DNA from: Amycolatopsis decaplanina DSM 44594
Lineage (GTDB): Bacteria > Actinomycetota > Actinomycetes > Mycobacteriales > Pseudonocardiaceae
Length of the DNA: 64,000 bases
NCBI RefSeq assembly: GCF_000342005.1
Contig: NZ_AOHO01000058.1
Span: 124,001 to 188,000, forward strand
Direction of reading: 5' to 3'
Shown: piece by piece, positions 41,437 to 50,053 of the stretch
How the letters are laid out: every line of letters starts with the position of its first letter
How positions within the stretch are numbered: position 1 is the first letter of the stretch
The notes under the pieces: generated by a model
The model's database searches: none
Seen by the model: only the letters and a program-made list of their open reading frames with translations
What the model was told of the DNA's origin: nothing
Position numbers and translations under genes: made by a program

Positions 41437-43086
41437 ATGGAGCTCACCCCGTTCCCCCGGTCGCTCGAATATCCCGAGGTCCCGGTCGGCTCGGTGCTCG
41501 CCGGCGCCGCTGCTCGCTGGGGCGGCCGCACGGCCTTCGCCCACGGAGACCAGAGCCTCACCTTCGCCGAGACATACAGCGCGGCCTGCCGGTTCGCGAA
41601 CGCCCTGCGCGCCGAGGGCGTCGGGCGAGGCGACGTCGTCGCGCTCCACCTGCCGAACTGCCTGGCTTACCCGATCGCGTACTACGGGACGCTGCTGGCC
41701 GGCGCCACCTTCAGCCCGGCGAACCCCCTGCTCCCACCCGACGACCTCGCCTTCCAGCTGGCCGACGCCGGTGCGGTCGCCGCCGTCACCGTCGGCCCGG
41801 TCGCGCGCGTGCTCGCTTCGATCCGTGACCGGACATCGGTCCGGTTGAGCATCGTCGTTCACCCACCCGAAGAATTGGGCCAGGGAGAGGTCGAGTTCAC
41901 GGAGTTCCACTCCGGTCACTCCGACGAGCGACCGGACGTGGACATCGACATCTACCGTGATCTCGCCCATCTGGCGTACACCGGCGGCACCACCGGGCGG
42001 TCGAAGGGTGTCTGCCTGCCGCACCGGAACGTCGTGGTCAACAGCCTGCAGAGTTCCTGCTGGCAACTCGGAGCGATCCCCGCTGTCGACGAATCGGGAG
42101 AGGTGATCGTCGAACAGCTCGGCGGGCCGGACGAATGGCCGTCCCGGATCGGCACAGGGGTCGCCCTCAACCTGACGCCGTGGTTCCACGCCATGGGCAC
42201 CATCGCAGCGCTCAACGTCCCACTGCTCGACGGCGGCACCGTCGTGCTGCACGACCGCTTCGACCCGGCCGCGTACGTTGCCGACGCCGAACTGCTGCGC
42301 GTCACCACGATCGGAGGGGCACCCGCGCTGTTCGCCGCACTGCTCGCCTGCCCCGAGTTTCACACAGCCGACCTGTCTTCGGTACTGACCATCGGCTCCG
42401 GCGCGGCGCCGATGAACCACGAGATGATCCGCGCCCTGCGGAAACGGTTCCCCGGCGTGCTCATCATCGAGGGCTACGGCCTCACCGAAGTCACCATGGG
42501 AGCCGTCATCGCGCCCGCCTACCGCTCCGCCGTCCGAAAGGTCGGTTCGGTCGGCCTTCCGCTCCCCGACACCGAGATCAAGATCGTCGCGGCCGAAGGC
42601 GGCGACGATCCGTTGCCCACCGGGGAAAGCGGCGAGGTCTGCCTGCGCGGCCCGCAGGTGATGACCGGCTACCGCGATCGCCCCGAGGAGACCGAGGCCG
42701 CGCTCGTCGACGGCTGGCTGCACACCGGCGACATCGGCGTTCTCGACGAGGACGGCTACTTGTCCATTGTAGACCGTAAGAAGGACATGCTGCTGTACAA
42801 GGGATACAACGTCTTCCCGCGCGAACTCGAAGAGCTGCTGATCACCCTGCCCGGCGTCTCGGCGGCGGCCGTCGTCGGCAAACCGGACTCCGAGGTCGGC
42901 GAACTACCGGTCGCGTTCGTGGTGCGCAACGACGAGAACGTCACCGCCGAACAACTCCTGGAGGCCGTCGGCGCACGCGTCCTGCCGTACAAACGACTGC
43001 GGGCGATCCACTTCGTCGACCAGATCCCGGTCTCGGCCGCCGGGAAGGTACTCAAACGGGAACTGCGGAAGCGACTCGCCGAATGA
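41437..43086 (+). CDS. AMP-forming acyl-CoA/4-coumarate-CoA ligase family enzyme
   Basis: 549-residue ANL-superfamily ligase that adenylates a carboxylic acid and transfers it to CoA. Motifs: P-loop YTGGTTGRSKGVCLPHRNVV (A3), EGYGLTEVTMG (A5), GWLHTGDIGVLDEDGYLSIVDRKKDM (A7/A8) and the A10 lysine in PVSAAGKVLKREL. The ATG at 41437 is preferred over GTG 41434 because TACGTT ends 6 bases upstream, giving a leaderless start. It is divergent from fadE25, so a joint fatty- or aryl-acid catabolic function is probable. It ends at the edge of the low-GC island. Confidence 0.92.
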   Translation: MELTPFPRSLEYPEVPVGSVLAGAAARWGGRTAFAHGDQSLTFAETYSAACRFANALRAEGVGRGDVVALHLPNCLAYPIAYYGTLLAGATFSPANPLLPPDDLAFQLADAGAVAAVTVGPVARVLASIRDRTSVRLSIVVHPPEELGQGEVEFTEFHSGHSDERPDVDIDIYRDLAHLAYTGGTTGRSKGVCLPHRNVVVNSLQSSCWQLGAIPAVDESGEVIVEQLGGPDEWPSRIGTGVALNLTPWFHAMGTIAALNVPLLDGGTVVLHDRFDPAAYVADAELLRVTTIGGAPALFAALLACPEFHTADLSSVLTIGSGAAPMNHEMIRALRKRFPGVLIIEGYGLTEVTMGAVIAPAYRSAVRKVGSVGLPLPDTEIKIVAAEGGDDPLPTGESGEVCLRGPQVMTGYRDRPEETEAALVDGWLHTGDIGVLDEDGYLSIVDRKKDMLLYKGYNVFPRELEELLITLPGVSAAAVVGKPDSEVGELPVAFVVRNDENVTAEQLLEAVGARVLPYKRLRAIHFVDQIPVSAAGKVLKRELRKRLAE

Positions 43087-43101
43087 GGGATGATCAGTTG
43101 C

Positions 43102-43734
43102 TCACGCTCTACGAAGGTTGGCGATCACGAACTCCGCCGCCTTACGTGCTCCGGCACACGAATCATCTCCCCAGTACTGAGAACTACTCGGGCCGTTTAC
43201 CGCGTACTCGACAAGCAGCATTTCCGTGTCACTGATACCCAGATACAGGTCACAAGCCCCCGGAATGTACCGCGGCACATACTCGGCCACAGGTATTCCA
43301 TCGATGGACAACTCACGCCAGCCTGGATACTGTTGCGGATTCCCTTCCTTGACCTCAACCAGTTCGGCCAGGTTGTTCGGCTTGACTACGGCGTGGTATA
43401 TCCCAAGAGTCGGCTTGTTTGGAGCACTCCACGCACATCCGAGCATACCCTCCCTGCCGCCGCCCCTTGCTACTTTTTCCGGCGGGTCGACAATGAGCGC
43501 GGCAACCTGGTCAGACTCCAATATTCCACACGGGAAGCGAGAAAACCGAGCACTTTCCAGGGGCCTTTCAACGGGAGCGACCGGAATTGCAGGCCCGACT
43601 TGCGCGGCCGCCGGCGGCCCACTCAGAAGCGGCTTTGGCTTCCCGATACCACACCCGGTGACAAACAACATGCTTGCAAGGATGACGGCAACGCGGACTG
43701 GTTTTCGCTTCCCATCTTCACTCGGGAACAGCAT
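43102..43734 (-). CDS. DUF3558-type lipoprotein
   Basis: 210 residues from ATG 43734; lipoprotein signal VRVAVILASMLFVTGCG with lipobox VTGC, then a proline-rich spacer and a domain with PCGILESDQVAALIV, GCAWSA and CDLYLGISDTEMLLV, the pattern of DUF3558 lipoproteins abundant in Pseudonocardiaceae. It would be anchored outside the membrane. GC is visibly lower than outside the island. It is the last gene of a five-gene overlapping set and overlaps the WXG-like gene by 17 bases. An upstream ATG (43764) is possible. Confidence 0.8.
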   Translation of the reverse strand: MLFPSEDGKRKPVRVAVILASMLFVTGCGIGKPKPLLSGPPAAAQVGPAIPVAPVERPLESARFSRFPCGILESDQVAALIVDPPEKVARGGGREGMLGCAWSAPNKPTLGIYHAVVKPNNLAELVEVKEGNPQQYPGWRELSIDGIPVAEYVPRYIPGACDLYLGISDTEMLLVEYAVNGPSSSQYWGDDSCAGARKAAEFVIANLRRA

Positions 43735-44437
43735 CAGGCTCAATCTTCCATTGCCTCTGATCATCTATCCCCGAACTTGGAGACATCTCCGGTATCTCGA
43801 AGAAATTTGTTGCAATCTGTTCGAATCCGACGGCCGCCCCGAAGAACCTGCCCTTTTGCGCTGCCGCAACCCCAAGCAAAGCAAGAAAGTTCTCAACCAA
43901 CGTGCCGAACGCCTCGACGATGGTATCGATCACGTCACTCCACACAATGGCGTTGAGCCCCGGAACAACCGAGGCGGCAGCTGCCAGCAGCATCTTGATG
44001 TCGATCGTCGCAAGCCGCCCGGCACAAATACCGAGAAATTCGATCGCCTTTGCGTAAGTATCAACGATGACTTGGGCAACATCCACAAGCAGGCCGGACA
44101 GCGCGCCGACGGCCTCCTGCTCCTTCTCAAGTACACCAGTCACCCTGGACGCGTAAGCTGACAACTGGTCCGCGGCCCGCCCGGACCAAGTGCCCGCCAA
44201 TGACTGGGTAGCGCTTTCGAAGTCACTCCGAACATCATGAATCGTCTTGTTGTTCGCGAACTGGAGAGCCATCTCCTGAATCCGAGTAGGGTTACCCAAA
44301 AGCCGATCCCGGATGTCATCCAGGAGATGCAGAATGTCCGGACGCCCAATAAAAGGAAGGTTGGCGAATTCACGAATTTTCGCGTCGGCTTCGTGTGGAT
44401 ATTCCGGCAGGGTATTAATCGGGCCACCCATGGTCAA
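43718..44437 (-). CDS. WXG100-like protein with hydrophobic C-terminal half
   Basis: 239 residues. Residues 50-125 form two predicted helices with a W-x-G turn (LAGTWSGRAADQLSAYASRV; WSG at 84-86), the hallmark of type VII (ESX) substrates. The C-terminal half is unusually hydrophobic (LLVDVAQVIVDTYAKAIEFL, MLLAAAASVVPGLNAIVW, DTIVEAFGTLVENFLALLGV), more like a PPE or pore-forming tail than a simple EsxA. The ATG overlaps the upstream EspC-like stop by 4 bases. No enzymatic toxin domain recognised; secretion and membrane action are inferred. Confidence 0.7.
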   Translation of the reverse strand: MTMGGPINTLPEYPHEADAKIREFANLPFIGRPDILHLLDDIRDRLLGNPTRIQEMALQFANNKTIHDVRSDFESATQSLAGTWSGRAADQLSAYASRVTGVLEKEQEAVGALSGLLVDVAQVIVDTYAKAIEFLGICAGRLATIDIKMLLAAAASVVPGLNAIVWSDVIDTIVEAFGTLVENFLALLGVAAAQKGRFFGAAVGFEQIATNFFEIPEMSPSSGIDDQRQWKIEPDAVPE

Positions 44438-44787
44438 TTCGCCTCCTTTTCAAGCTCACGAAGCCGCTTGTAGTACTCGTCATCCTGGGCGTCATAGTAG
44501 TCTGCGGCCTTGTCCAACGAGCCACCCAGCGCCATCAAACGATCGAAGTTCTTCCTGCTCTTGTCTTGTATTTCAGCGATCATCGCGGCGAATGCCTGAA
44601 CCACATGCACCCGGTCGCCGAGCATTCCGACATCGTGTGGACCGAGAACGAGCCCACCCAGATCATGGTCGGCGAAATCGCGGAGCAGACCCGCGGCATG
44701 GTAGACGTCCTCTGTTGTCTTGCGGAGCGATTCCGGGTAGACCTCGTATCCTGAACCGTTTGATCCGAGCGGGTCGGAGAGGCTCAA
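44434..44787 (-). CDS. EspC-like putative type VII secretion substrate
   Basis: 117 residues, helical hairpin type with SGYEVYPESLRKTTEDVYHA at the start, as in EspC-like proteins (DUF2580), and the C-terminal T7SS export signal YxxxD as Tyr98-Asp102 in ADYYDAQDDEYY. It has no W-x-G itself and may pair with the downstream WSG protein, since T7SS substrates travel as heterodimers with one YxxxD signal. Both of its ends overlap neighbours by 4 bases. GC content is low compared with the flanks. Confidence 0.72.
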   Translation of the reverse strand: MSLSDPLGSNGSGYEVYPESLRKTTEDVYHAAGLLRDFADHDLGGLVLGPHDVGMLGDRVHVVQAFAAMIAEIQDKSRKNFDRLMALGGSLDKAADYYDAQDDEYYKRLRELEKEAN

Positions 44788-45092
44788 CTTTCCACCACCC
44801 TGGTAGCGTCCGCGATCATCGCTTCACGTCTGGCTGCTGCCGCTTTTTCCGCCTCATTGATCGCCCGCAGGACATGACCAGCGAGACTGGCACCGGTTTG
44901 CATCATCGCCATATCCCGATCGAGATCGACCGAAATCAACGCCCCAGAGCCGTCTACCGTGACAGTGCCGAGTCCGGCTGCGATCTTCCTGCTCAACGGC
45001 ATCGCTCGGCCGCTTTCCGCGGCCCGTTCTATGGCGGCGACGTTTGCGTCGATCTCTTTTGCGAGGTTGTAGAGCCGATCGTAAGTGTTCAC
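44784..45092 (-). CDS. YbaB/EbfC-like protein
   Basis: 102 residues: an N-terminal helix (MNTYDRLYNLAKEIDANVAA), then GTVTVDGSGALISVDLDRDM, the beta-hairpin pattern of the YbaB/EbfC fold, then a C-terminal helix (HVLRAINEAEKAAAARREAM). In ESX loci a YbaB-like protein (EspL) stabilises substrates; similar short YbaB proteins accompany WXG100 genes in Pseudonocardiaceae. The gene overlaps both neighbours by 4 bases. Function as nucleoid protein or chaperone cannot be told apart from sequence. Confidence 0.72.
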   Translation of the reverse strand: MNTYDRLYNLAKEIDANVAAIERAAESGRAMPLSRKIAAGLGTVTVDGSGALISVDLDRDMAMMQTGASLAGHVLRAINEAEKAAAARREAMIADATRVVES

Positions 45093-45538
45093 CAGCGACC
45101 ATCCGCCTCTTCGTCGGAGAGGAAGTCCAACTCCTCGTAGCTCTCCTCATGATTGGCGTCATCGACTACTCGCCGCTGCGAACTCGGCGTGGAGTCGGAA
45201 CTCGCCGGCTCCGACGCAGACGGCGACCAGGATCGGGTCGGTTCCCGCGGTGACGGTGGCTGCAAACCGAACAGCGCACTCAGCTCAGGTACAGACGCCT
45301 CGTGCGCCGCCCCACGAGCCGCTCGGACTGCCTGCACGATGCTGGACCCGAGCTTCTGGATATGTGCTCCGTCAAGCGCGGAATCGGCGATTCGCAGGTC
45401 GGTCAGCTCGCCTCGGCCGGTCACGGTGGCCGTCACCGAACGATCGATGGACGCGCTGGTATGCCTGGCGGCGACCAGCCGAGTATCCAAGTCTGCGGCC
45501 TTTTCGCGCAGAGCGCGCAGCCTGTTCGGCGCCGTCAT
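45089..45538 (-). CDS. YbaB/EbfC-like protein with acidic C-terminal tail
   Basis: 149 residues from ATG 45538; first gene of the five-gene set. Residues 1-75 carry the YbaB-like pattern (RLRALREKAADLDTRLVAAR, SVTATVTGRGELTDLRIADS, HIQKLGSSIVQAVRAARGAA). The rest is disordered and acidic (SSDSTPSSQRRVVDDANHEE, YEELDFLSDEEADGRW). It is a paralogue of the following gene with an added tail. Upstream in-frame starts (to 45613) lie in the promoter gap before purE. Confidence 0.68.
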   Translation of the reverse strand: MTAPNRLRALREKAADLDTRLVAARHTSASIDRSVTATVTGRGELTDLRIADSALDGAHIQKLGSSIVQAVRAARGAAHEASVPELSALFGLQPPSPREPTRSWSPSASEPASSDSTPSSQRRVVDDANHEESYEELDFLSDEEADGRW

Positions 45539-45672
45539 GAGCGCACCACGAAACGAAGCATCATGTCCCTCCTCCACCATCGACCATTCTGACCGACAGT
45601 GCCCACCCGACACCCTACTGTGGCGATCTACGTCCGCAAGTGGGTTCCGGCGAAATCAGAGGACGAAATGCG

Positions 45673-46170
45673 TCAGCCTTCGACGCGTTTGCGCAGCGCG
45701 GCGTCCTTGTCGAGCACCAGCTGTTCCAGATCCGCCTGGAACCGGGCCATCTTCGCCTGCAACCCCTCGTCGGACGCCGCGAGGATGCGCACCGCGAGCA
45801 GACCCGCGTTGCGCGCCCCGCCGACGGAGACCGTCGCGACCGGGACACCGGCGGGCATCTGCACGATCGAGAGCAGCGAGTCCATACCGTCGAGGTACTT
45901 CAGCGGCACCGGCACGCCGATCACCGGCAGCACCGTCGCCGAAGCGACCATGCCCGGCAGGTGCGCCGCACCGCCGGCGCCTGCGATGATCACGCGCACG
46001 CCGCGCGAAGCGGCCGACGACGCGTAGTCGAGCATCCGCTGCGGAGTGCGGTGCGCCGAGTAGACGCCGACCTCGTATTCGACGCCGAACTCGTCCAGCG
46101 CCTGCCCGGCCGCTTCCATCGTCGGCCAGTCCGAATCGCTGCCCATGATCACGCCCACCTGCGGCGACAT
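45673..46170 (-). CDS. purE: N5-carboxyaminoimidazole ribonucleotide mutase
   Basis: Converts N5-CAIR to CAIR in purine synthesis, downstream of PurK. 165 residues: VGVIMGSDSDWPTMEAA with the substrate-binding GSDSDW, YSAHRTPQRM (catalytic His), IAGAGGAAHLPGMVA and PVIGVPVPLKYLDGMDSLLS. ATG 46170 is preferred because AGGAG is 7 bases upstream; ATG 46176 sits too close to it. It follows purK after 10 bases, in one operon, the same order as mycobacterial purK-purE. Confidence 0.96.
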   Translation of the reverse strand: MSPQVGVIMGSDSDWPTMEAAGQALDEFGVEYEVGVYSAHRTPQRMLDYASSAASRGVRVIIAGAGGAAHLPGMVASATVLPVIGVPVPLKYLDGMDSLLSIVQMPAGVPVATVSVGGARNAGLLAVRILAASDEGLQAKMARFQADLEQLVLDKDAALRKRVEG

Positions 46171-46180
46171 ACTCATACTC

Positions 46181-47365
46181 CTAGTGGATCTCGTAGCCGT
46201 CGAGCCAGACGGCGTGGGAAAGCCAGTGCGCGGCGAGCAGCGCGCGGTCGCGCAGCTCCTCCATGCGTTCACCGACCAGGTTGACGTGGCCGAGCTTGCG
46301 GCCGGGGCGTTCTCCCTTGCCGTACAGGTGAACGCGGATGTCCGGGTACCGCGCGAACAGGTGGTGCAGCCGTTCGTCCGGTCCCATCTCGGGCGTCTCG
46401 GGGGCGCCGAGGACGTTCGCCATCACGCAGGCGGGGGCGATCAGGTCGGTCACCCCGAGCGGGTAGTCGAGCACGGCGCGCAAGTGCTGCTCGAACTGCG
46501 AAGTCTTCGAACCGTCCTGGGTCCAATGGCCCGAGTTGTGCGGGCGCATGGCGAGTTCGTTGACCAGCAGACCTTGATCGGTCTCGAACAGCTCGACGGC
46601 GAGCAGGCCGGTCACGTTCAGCGTCGCGGCGATCCGCAGCGCCAGATCCTGTGCCTCCTGCGTGCGCTCGACGCTCAGTCCCGGCGCGGGGGCCAGCACC
46701 TCGGTGTTGATCCCGCCGGACTGCACGGTCTCCACCACCGGCCACGCCGCGCCCTGTCCGAACGGGGACCGGGCCACCAGCGCGGACAGTTCGCGCCGCA
46801 TGACGACCTTTTCCTCGACCAGCAAAGGGGTTCCGGCGTCGAGCAGTTCGGGGACGGTCTCGCGGGCGTGCTGCGCGGTGTCGAGCATCCAGACGCCGCG
46901 GCCGTCGTAGCCGCCCTGCGCCGCCTTGAGCACCACCGGCCAGGAGTGCTTGTCACCGAAGGCGATCACGTCGTCCACAGAGGACACTTCGGCGAAGGCG
47001 GGGCCGGGGATCTCGAGCCCGGCCATCATCTCGCGCATGACGAGCTTGTTCTGCGCCATCGACAACGCGGCCGGATCGGGCCGGATGGTGACGCCTTCCA
47101 TGGCGAGTGTCAGCAGGTGTTCGCCGGGAACGTGCTCGTGGTCGAAGGTCAGCACGTCGACCCCGGCGGCGAACGAGCGCAGCGCTTCGAGGTCGGTGTG
47201 GTGCCCGTGCACGACCTCGCCCGCGACGAGGCCGGCGGATTCGTTCTCCCCGGCGGCCAGCACGCGCAGGGACTGGCCGAGGGAGATCGCCGCCTGGTGG
47301 GTCATCCTGGCCAGCTGTCCGCCGCCCACCATGCCCACGATCGGAAGACCGGTTCGTTTGTCCAC
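46181..47365 (-). CDS. purK: 5-(carboxyamino)imidazole ribonucleotide synthase
   Basis: ATP-grasp enzyme making N5-CAIR from AIR, bicarbonate and ATP. About 394 residues: GMVGGGQLARMTHQAAISLG (N-terminal nucleotide-like domain), VVLKAAQGGYDGRGVWML (ATP-grasp glycine loop), LLVEEKVVMRRELSALVARS, and NELAMRPHNSGHWTQDG (Mg/ATP binding). GTG 47365 gives a typical N-terminus; an ATG at 47398 would add eleven residues and is possible. It forms an operon with purE. Confidence 0.95.
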   Translation of the reverse strand: MDKRTGLPIVGMVGGGQLARMTHQAAISLGQSLRVLAAGENESAGLVAGEVVHGHHTDLEALRSFAAGVDVLTFDHEHVPGEHLLTLAMEGVTIRPDPAALSMAQNKLVMREMMAGLEIPGPAFAEVSSVDDVIAFGDKHSWPVVLKAAQGGYDGRGVWMLDTAQHARETVPELLDAGTPLLVEEKVVMRRELSALVARSPFGQGAAWPVVETVQSGGINTEVLAPAPGLSVERTQEAQDLALRIAATLNVTGLLAVELFETDQGLLVNELAMRPHNSGHWTQDGSKTSQFEQHLRAVLDYPLGVTDLIAPACVMANVLGAPETPEMGPDERLHHLFARYPDIRVHLYGKGERPGRKLGHVNLVGERMEELRDRALLAAHWLSHAVWLDGYEIH

Positions 47366-47418
47366 TGGCCGAAGTTCTCTTTTCCGCTGAGGCCACATTC
47401 AACACTGCGGTGTGCAGA

Positions 47419-48624
47419 TTACTTGGCCGTCACAGCCGCGACCTGGGCGGACCCGCGTCGCAGCTCTCGCACGGCCAGGCCTGTGATGGCGATCGCAGCC
47501 GTGAGGACGTAGACGTTGCCGAGCAGCGACCAGCCCAGCCCCCAGCCGAACTCGGTCTCCCCGCCGTTGGGCACGAACATGATCACGCCGCTCGCGAACA
47601 GCACCGCGACGCCCGCGGCCGGAACCCACGATCGGCGGATGACGAGCAGGACGAGCAGCGGCACCGTCCACACCCAGTGGTGTGACCAGGACACCGGCGA
47701 GAGCAGCAGCCCGTAGAACGCGGTCACCAGCAGCGCGCCGACCGGGTCACCGCGGCGATGCAGGCGTACGACCAGCCAGACGGCGGGGACGGCCAGGACG
47801 GCGGCGATCGCGATGGCCACCGCCAGTGACCACGACGCGAGTTCCGAAGCGCGGTTCACCAAGCCGTTGAGTGATTGGTTGAAGATCCAGTGCACGGAGC
47901 CGACCCGGCTGGGGTCGGTCGCCGACTCGGTCCAGAATCGGGCGGCGTCGCCGGGGATCACCGCGAACATCACGGCTTCGAGCGCGACGAACGTGCCGAG
48001 CGCCCGCAGCGCGTCCTTCCAGCGGCCGGTGAACAGCAGATGCGGCACGAAGATCAGCGGCGTCAGCTTGATCGCGGCCGAAATCCCGATCAGCACCCCG
48101 GCCCAGCGCGAACCACGCGCCGAAAGCACGAGGACGTCGAGGACGATCAGCGCCATCAGGATGAGGTTGATCTGCCCGAGGAAGATCGTCTTCCACACCG
48201 GCTCCAGCGCGAGCCCGCCCGTCGTCGCCAGCGGCAAGACCCACCACCGGGTGATGTGGGCACCGCAGGCGCGGGCGACCACGGAGATCACGACGCTCAG
48301 GCAGACCAGGGAGAGCGCACCGACGACGCCCCAGGTCAGCCCGGCCGGGACGATCGCGAGCGGCAGGAACAACGGCGCCGCGGCCGGGGTGTAGGTGAAC
48401 GGCAGCAGCACCCACGGCGGCAGCGTCGTCAGCGCCTCGCGGGTGTAGAGCGGTTCGCCCTTCAACAGCGTGAGAGCGCCGGCGCGGTAGACGGCGCTGT
48501 CCGCGCCGAGGTGCCATTCGCCGAGCCACGCGACGACGCCCAGCGCGAGCATCGCCAGTGCGAGCGCACCCGCCAGCGCGGCCCCGACGACCCGGGGCTC
48601 AGCCGCCGGACGCGACTTCAGCAT
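47419..48624 (-). CDS. GT87-like polyprenyl-phosphate-mannose mannosyltransferase (membrane)
   Basis: 401 residues with about ten membrane helices. The first loop LGADSAVYRAGALTLLKGEP carries the conserved Asp of GT-C enzymes, followed by LPFTYTPAAAPLFLPL and the FLGQINLILMALIVLDVLVL block characteristic of DUF2029/GT87 alpha-1,2-mannosyltransferases (PimE-like) that use polyprenyl-P-mannose on the outer face. It overlaps its upstream paralogue by 26 bases; the two are 40-50% alike by eye and should act on the same or related glycans. Confidence 0.85.
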   Translation of the reverse strand: MLKSRPAAEPRVVGAALAGALALAMLALGVVAWLGEWHLGADSAVYRAGALTLLKGEPLYTREALTTLPPWVLLPFTYTPAAAPLFLPLAIVPAGLTWGVVGALSLVCLSVVISVVARACGAHITRWWVLPLATTGGLALEPVWKTIFLGQINLILMALIVLDVLVLSARGSRWAGVLIGISAAIKLTPLIFVPHLLFTGRWKDALRALGTFVALEAVMFAVIPGDAARFWTESATDPSRVGSVHWIFNQSLNGLVNRASELASWSLAVAIAIAAVLAVPAVWLVVRLHRRGDPVGALLVTAFYGLLLSPVSWSHHWVWTVPLLVLLVIRRSWVPAAGVAVLFASGVIMFVPNGGETEFGWGLGWSLLGNVYVLTAAIAITGLAVRELRRGSAQVAAVTAK

Positions 48625-49972
48625 GCTCGTCGTTATTCCCCACAGCGTCGCTCCCGACCGATGTGCCCTGCTTCCGGCGCAGGTACCACCAGCGTCCGGC
48701 GAGCGCGAGCGCCAGTACCAACGGCATGAAGATGTACGCGCTGCCGAGGATGTTCTGCCACACCTTCCAGTGCAGCTCGACGTTGCGGCCGTTCGGCAGG
48801 ATCAGCAGCACGCAGCTGATGAAGACGAAGAACACGGCGAAAGTGCCGAGCCAACGTTTCCACGCGGTGGCGGGCGTGGTCTTCGGCAGTCGCGAGACCA
48901 GCAGGACGACCAGCGGCGCTACCCACACCCAGTGGTGGGTCCAGGAGATCGGCGAGATCAGCAGGATCCAGAACGCCGTCACCAGCATCGCCGCGAGCGC
49001 CTGGCCCTTGCGATGGAAGCGGAGCACCAGCCAGATCGCCGGGATCGCGAGCAGCGCGCCGATCCCCATCGCCGCTTTCGACGCCCAGGGCGCGAGCTCG
49101 GTGAAGCGGTTCATCAGCGCGTTCAGCGACTGGTTGCCCGCCCAGTGAACCGGGCCGATGCGGCCGGTGTCGGGCAGTGTGTAGGTCCAGTACCGGGCCG
49201 CGTCGTGCGGGATGATCAGGAACATCAGGCCCTGCATCACGACGAAGGTGACGAGCCCGCGGACGGCGTCCATCCGGCGGCCGGTGATGAACAGATGCCC
49301 CAGGAACACGATCGGGGTGAGCTTGACCGCGGCCGCGACACCGACGAGCACGCCGCCCCAGCGGCTGCCCCTGGCACCGATGACCAGGATGTCGAGCATC
49401 ACCAGTGCCATCAGGATGATGTTGATCTGGCCGAGGAAGATCGTGCGCCACACCGGCTCGAGTCCGAGGAAGACCAGGAAGAACGCGATCGTCGACCGGG
49501 CGGGCGAGGCCCACCAGCGGGGGCCGTCGGTCGAGGGCTTCGGCAGCGCGCCGATGGCGATCCGGACGCACAGCGCCAGCGCGAGCAGCGAGACCGCGGT
49601 CAGGAGCCCCCAGGCGACCTGCGTCGGGACCATCGCGAGCGGGATGAACAGGAGCGCGGCCGTCGGCGGGTAGGTGAACGGCAGCAGCGCCCACCACGGC
49701 TCCACCGGAAGTGTGTTCGCGTCGTACAGCGGGTCGCCGTTCAGCAGCGTCTCGGCACCGGCGCGGTAGACCGCACTGTCCACGCCCAGCACCCAGTCGT
49801 GCTGCCAGCCCCAGATACCGAAACCGATCGCGACCAGCGGGATCACCGACAGGATCAGGATCGATCGCGGCCGGACGGACAAGCGGGCGAGCGACTTCCG
49901 CAGCGAGAGGCGATGCTGCGGAAGGCGCGCCGAAACGTCGCCGTTGGCGTCGGCGGGAACAGTCCGGGTCAC
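48599..49972 (-). CDS. GT87-like polyprenyl-phosphate-mannose mannosyltransferase (membrane)
   Basis: 457 residues, paralogue of the downstream gene. It has a 40-residue cytoplasmic basic N-terminus, then multiple membrane helices with LGVDSAVYRAGAETLLNGDP, LPFTYPPTAALLFIPL, FLGQINIILMALVMLDILVI and WTHHWVWVAPLVVLL, all GT87/DUF2029 landmarks. The C-terminal tail is hydrophilic. Together with the two GtrA-like proteins 3.5 kb away it forms a possible lipid-linked sugar flipping and transfer module. GTG start at 49972. Confidence 0.85.
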   Translation of the reverse strand: MTRTVPADANGDVSARLPQHRLSLRKSLARLSVRPRSILILSVIPLVAIGFGIWGWQHDWVLGVDSAVYRAGAETLLNGDPLYDANTLPVEPWWALLPFTYPPTAALLFIPLAMVPTQVAWGLLTAVSLLALALCVRIAIGALPKPSTDGPRWWASPARSTIAFFLVFLGLEPVWRTIFLGQINIILMALVMLDILVIGARGSRWGGVLVGVAAAVKLTPIVFLGHLFITGRRMDAVRGLVTFVVMQGLMFLIIPHDAARYWTYTLPDTGRIGPVHWAGNQSLNALMNRFTELAPWASKAAMGIGALLAIPAIWLVLRFHRKGQALAAMLVTAFWILLISPISWTHHWVWVAPLVVLLVSRLPKTTPATAWKRWLGTFAVFFVFISCVLLILPNGRNVELHWKVWQNILGSAYIFMPLVLALALAGRWWYLRRKQGTSVGSDAVGNNDEHAEVASGG

Positions 49973-50053
49973 GCAAACAGGAAATCATGAACCGGGTCGT
50001 CGCTGGTCGACAGGGTCGGCCGTGACCTGGAGAACGTCTTACGCTACCTCGCG

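Noticed and set aside
41365..42723. Minus-strand open frame opposite the AMP-forming ligase
   Set aside because: The ligase motifs on the plus strand are complete; the antisense product is low-complexity G/V/R.
48623..49990. Plus-strand open frame opposite the second GT87-like gene
   Set aside because: It is an R/E/Q-rich mirror of a multi-span membrane protein, with no start signal.
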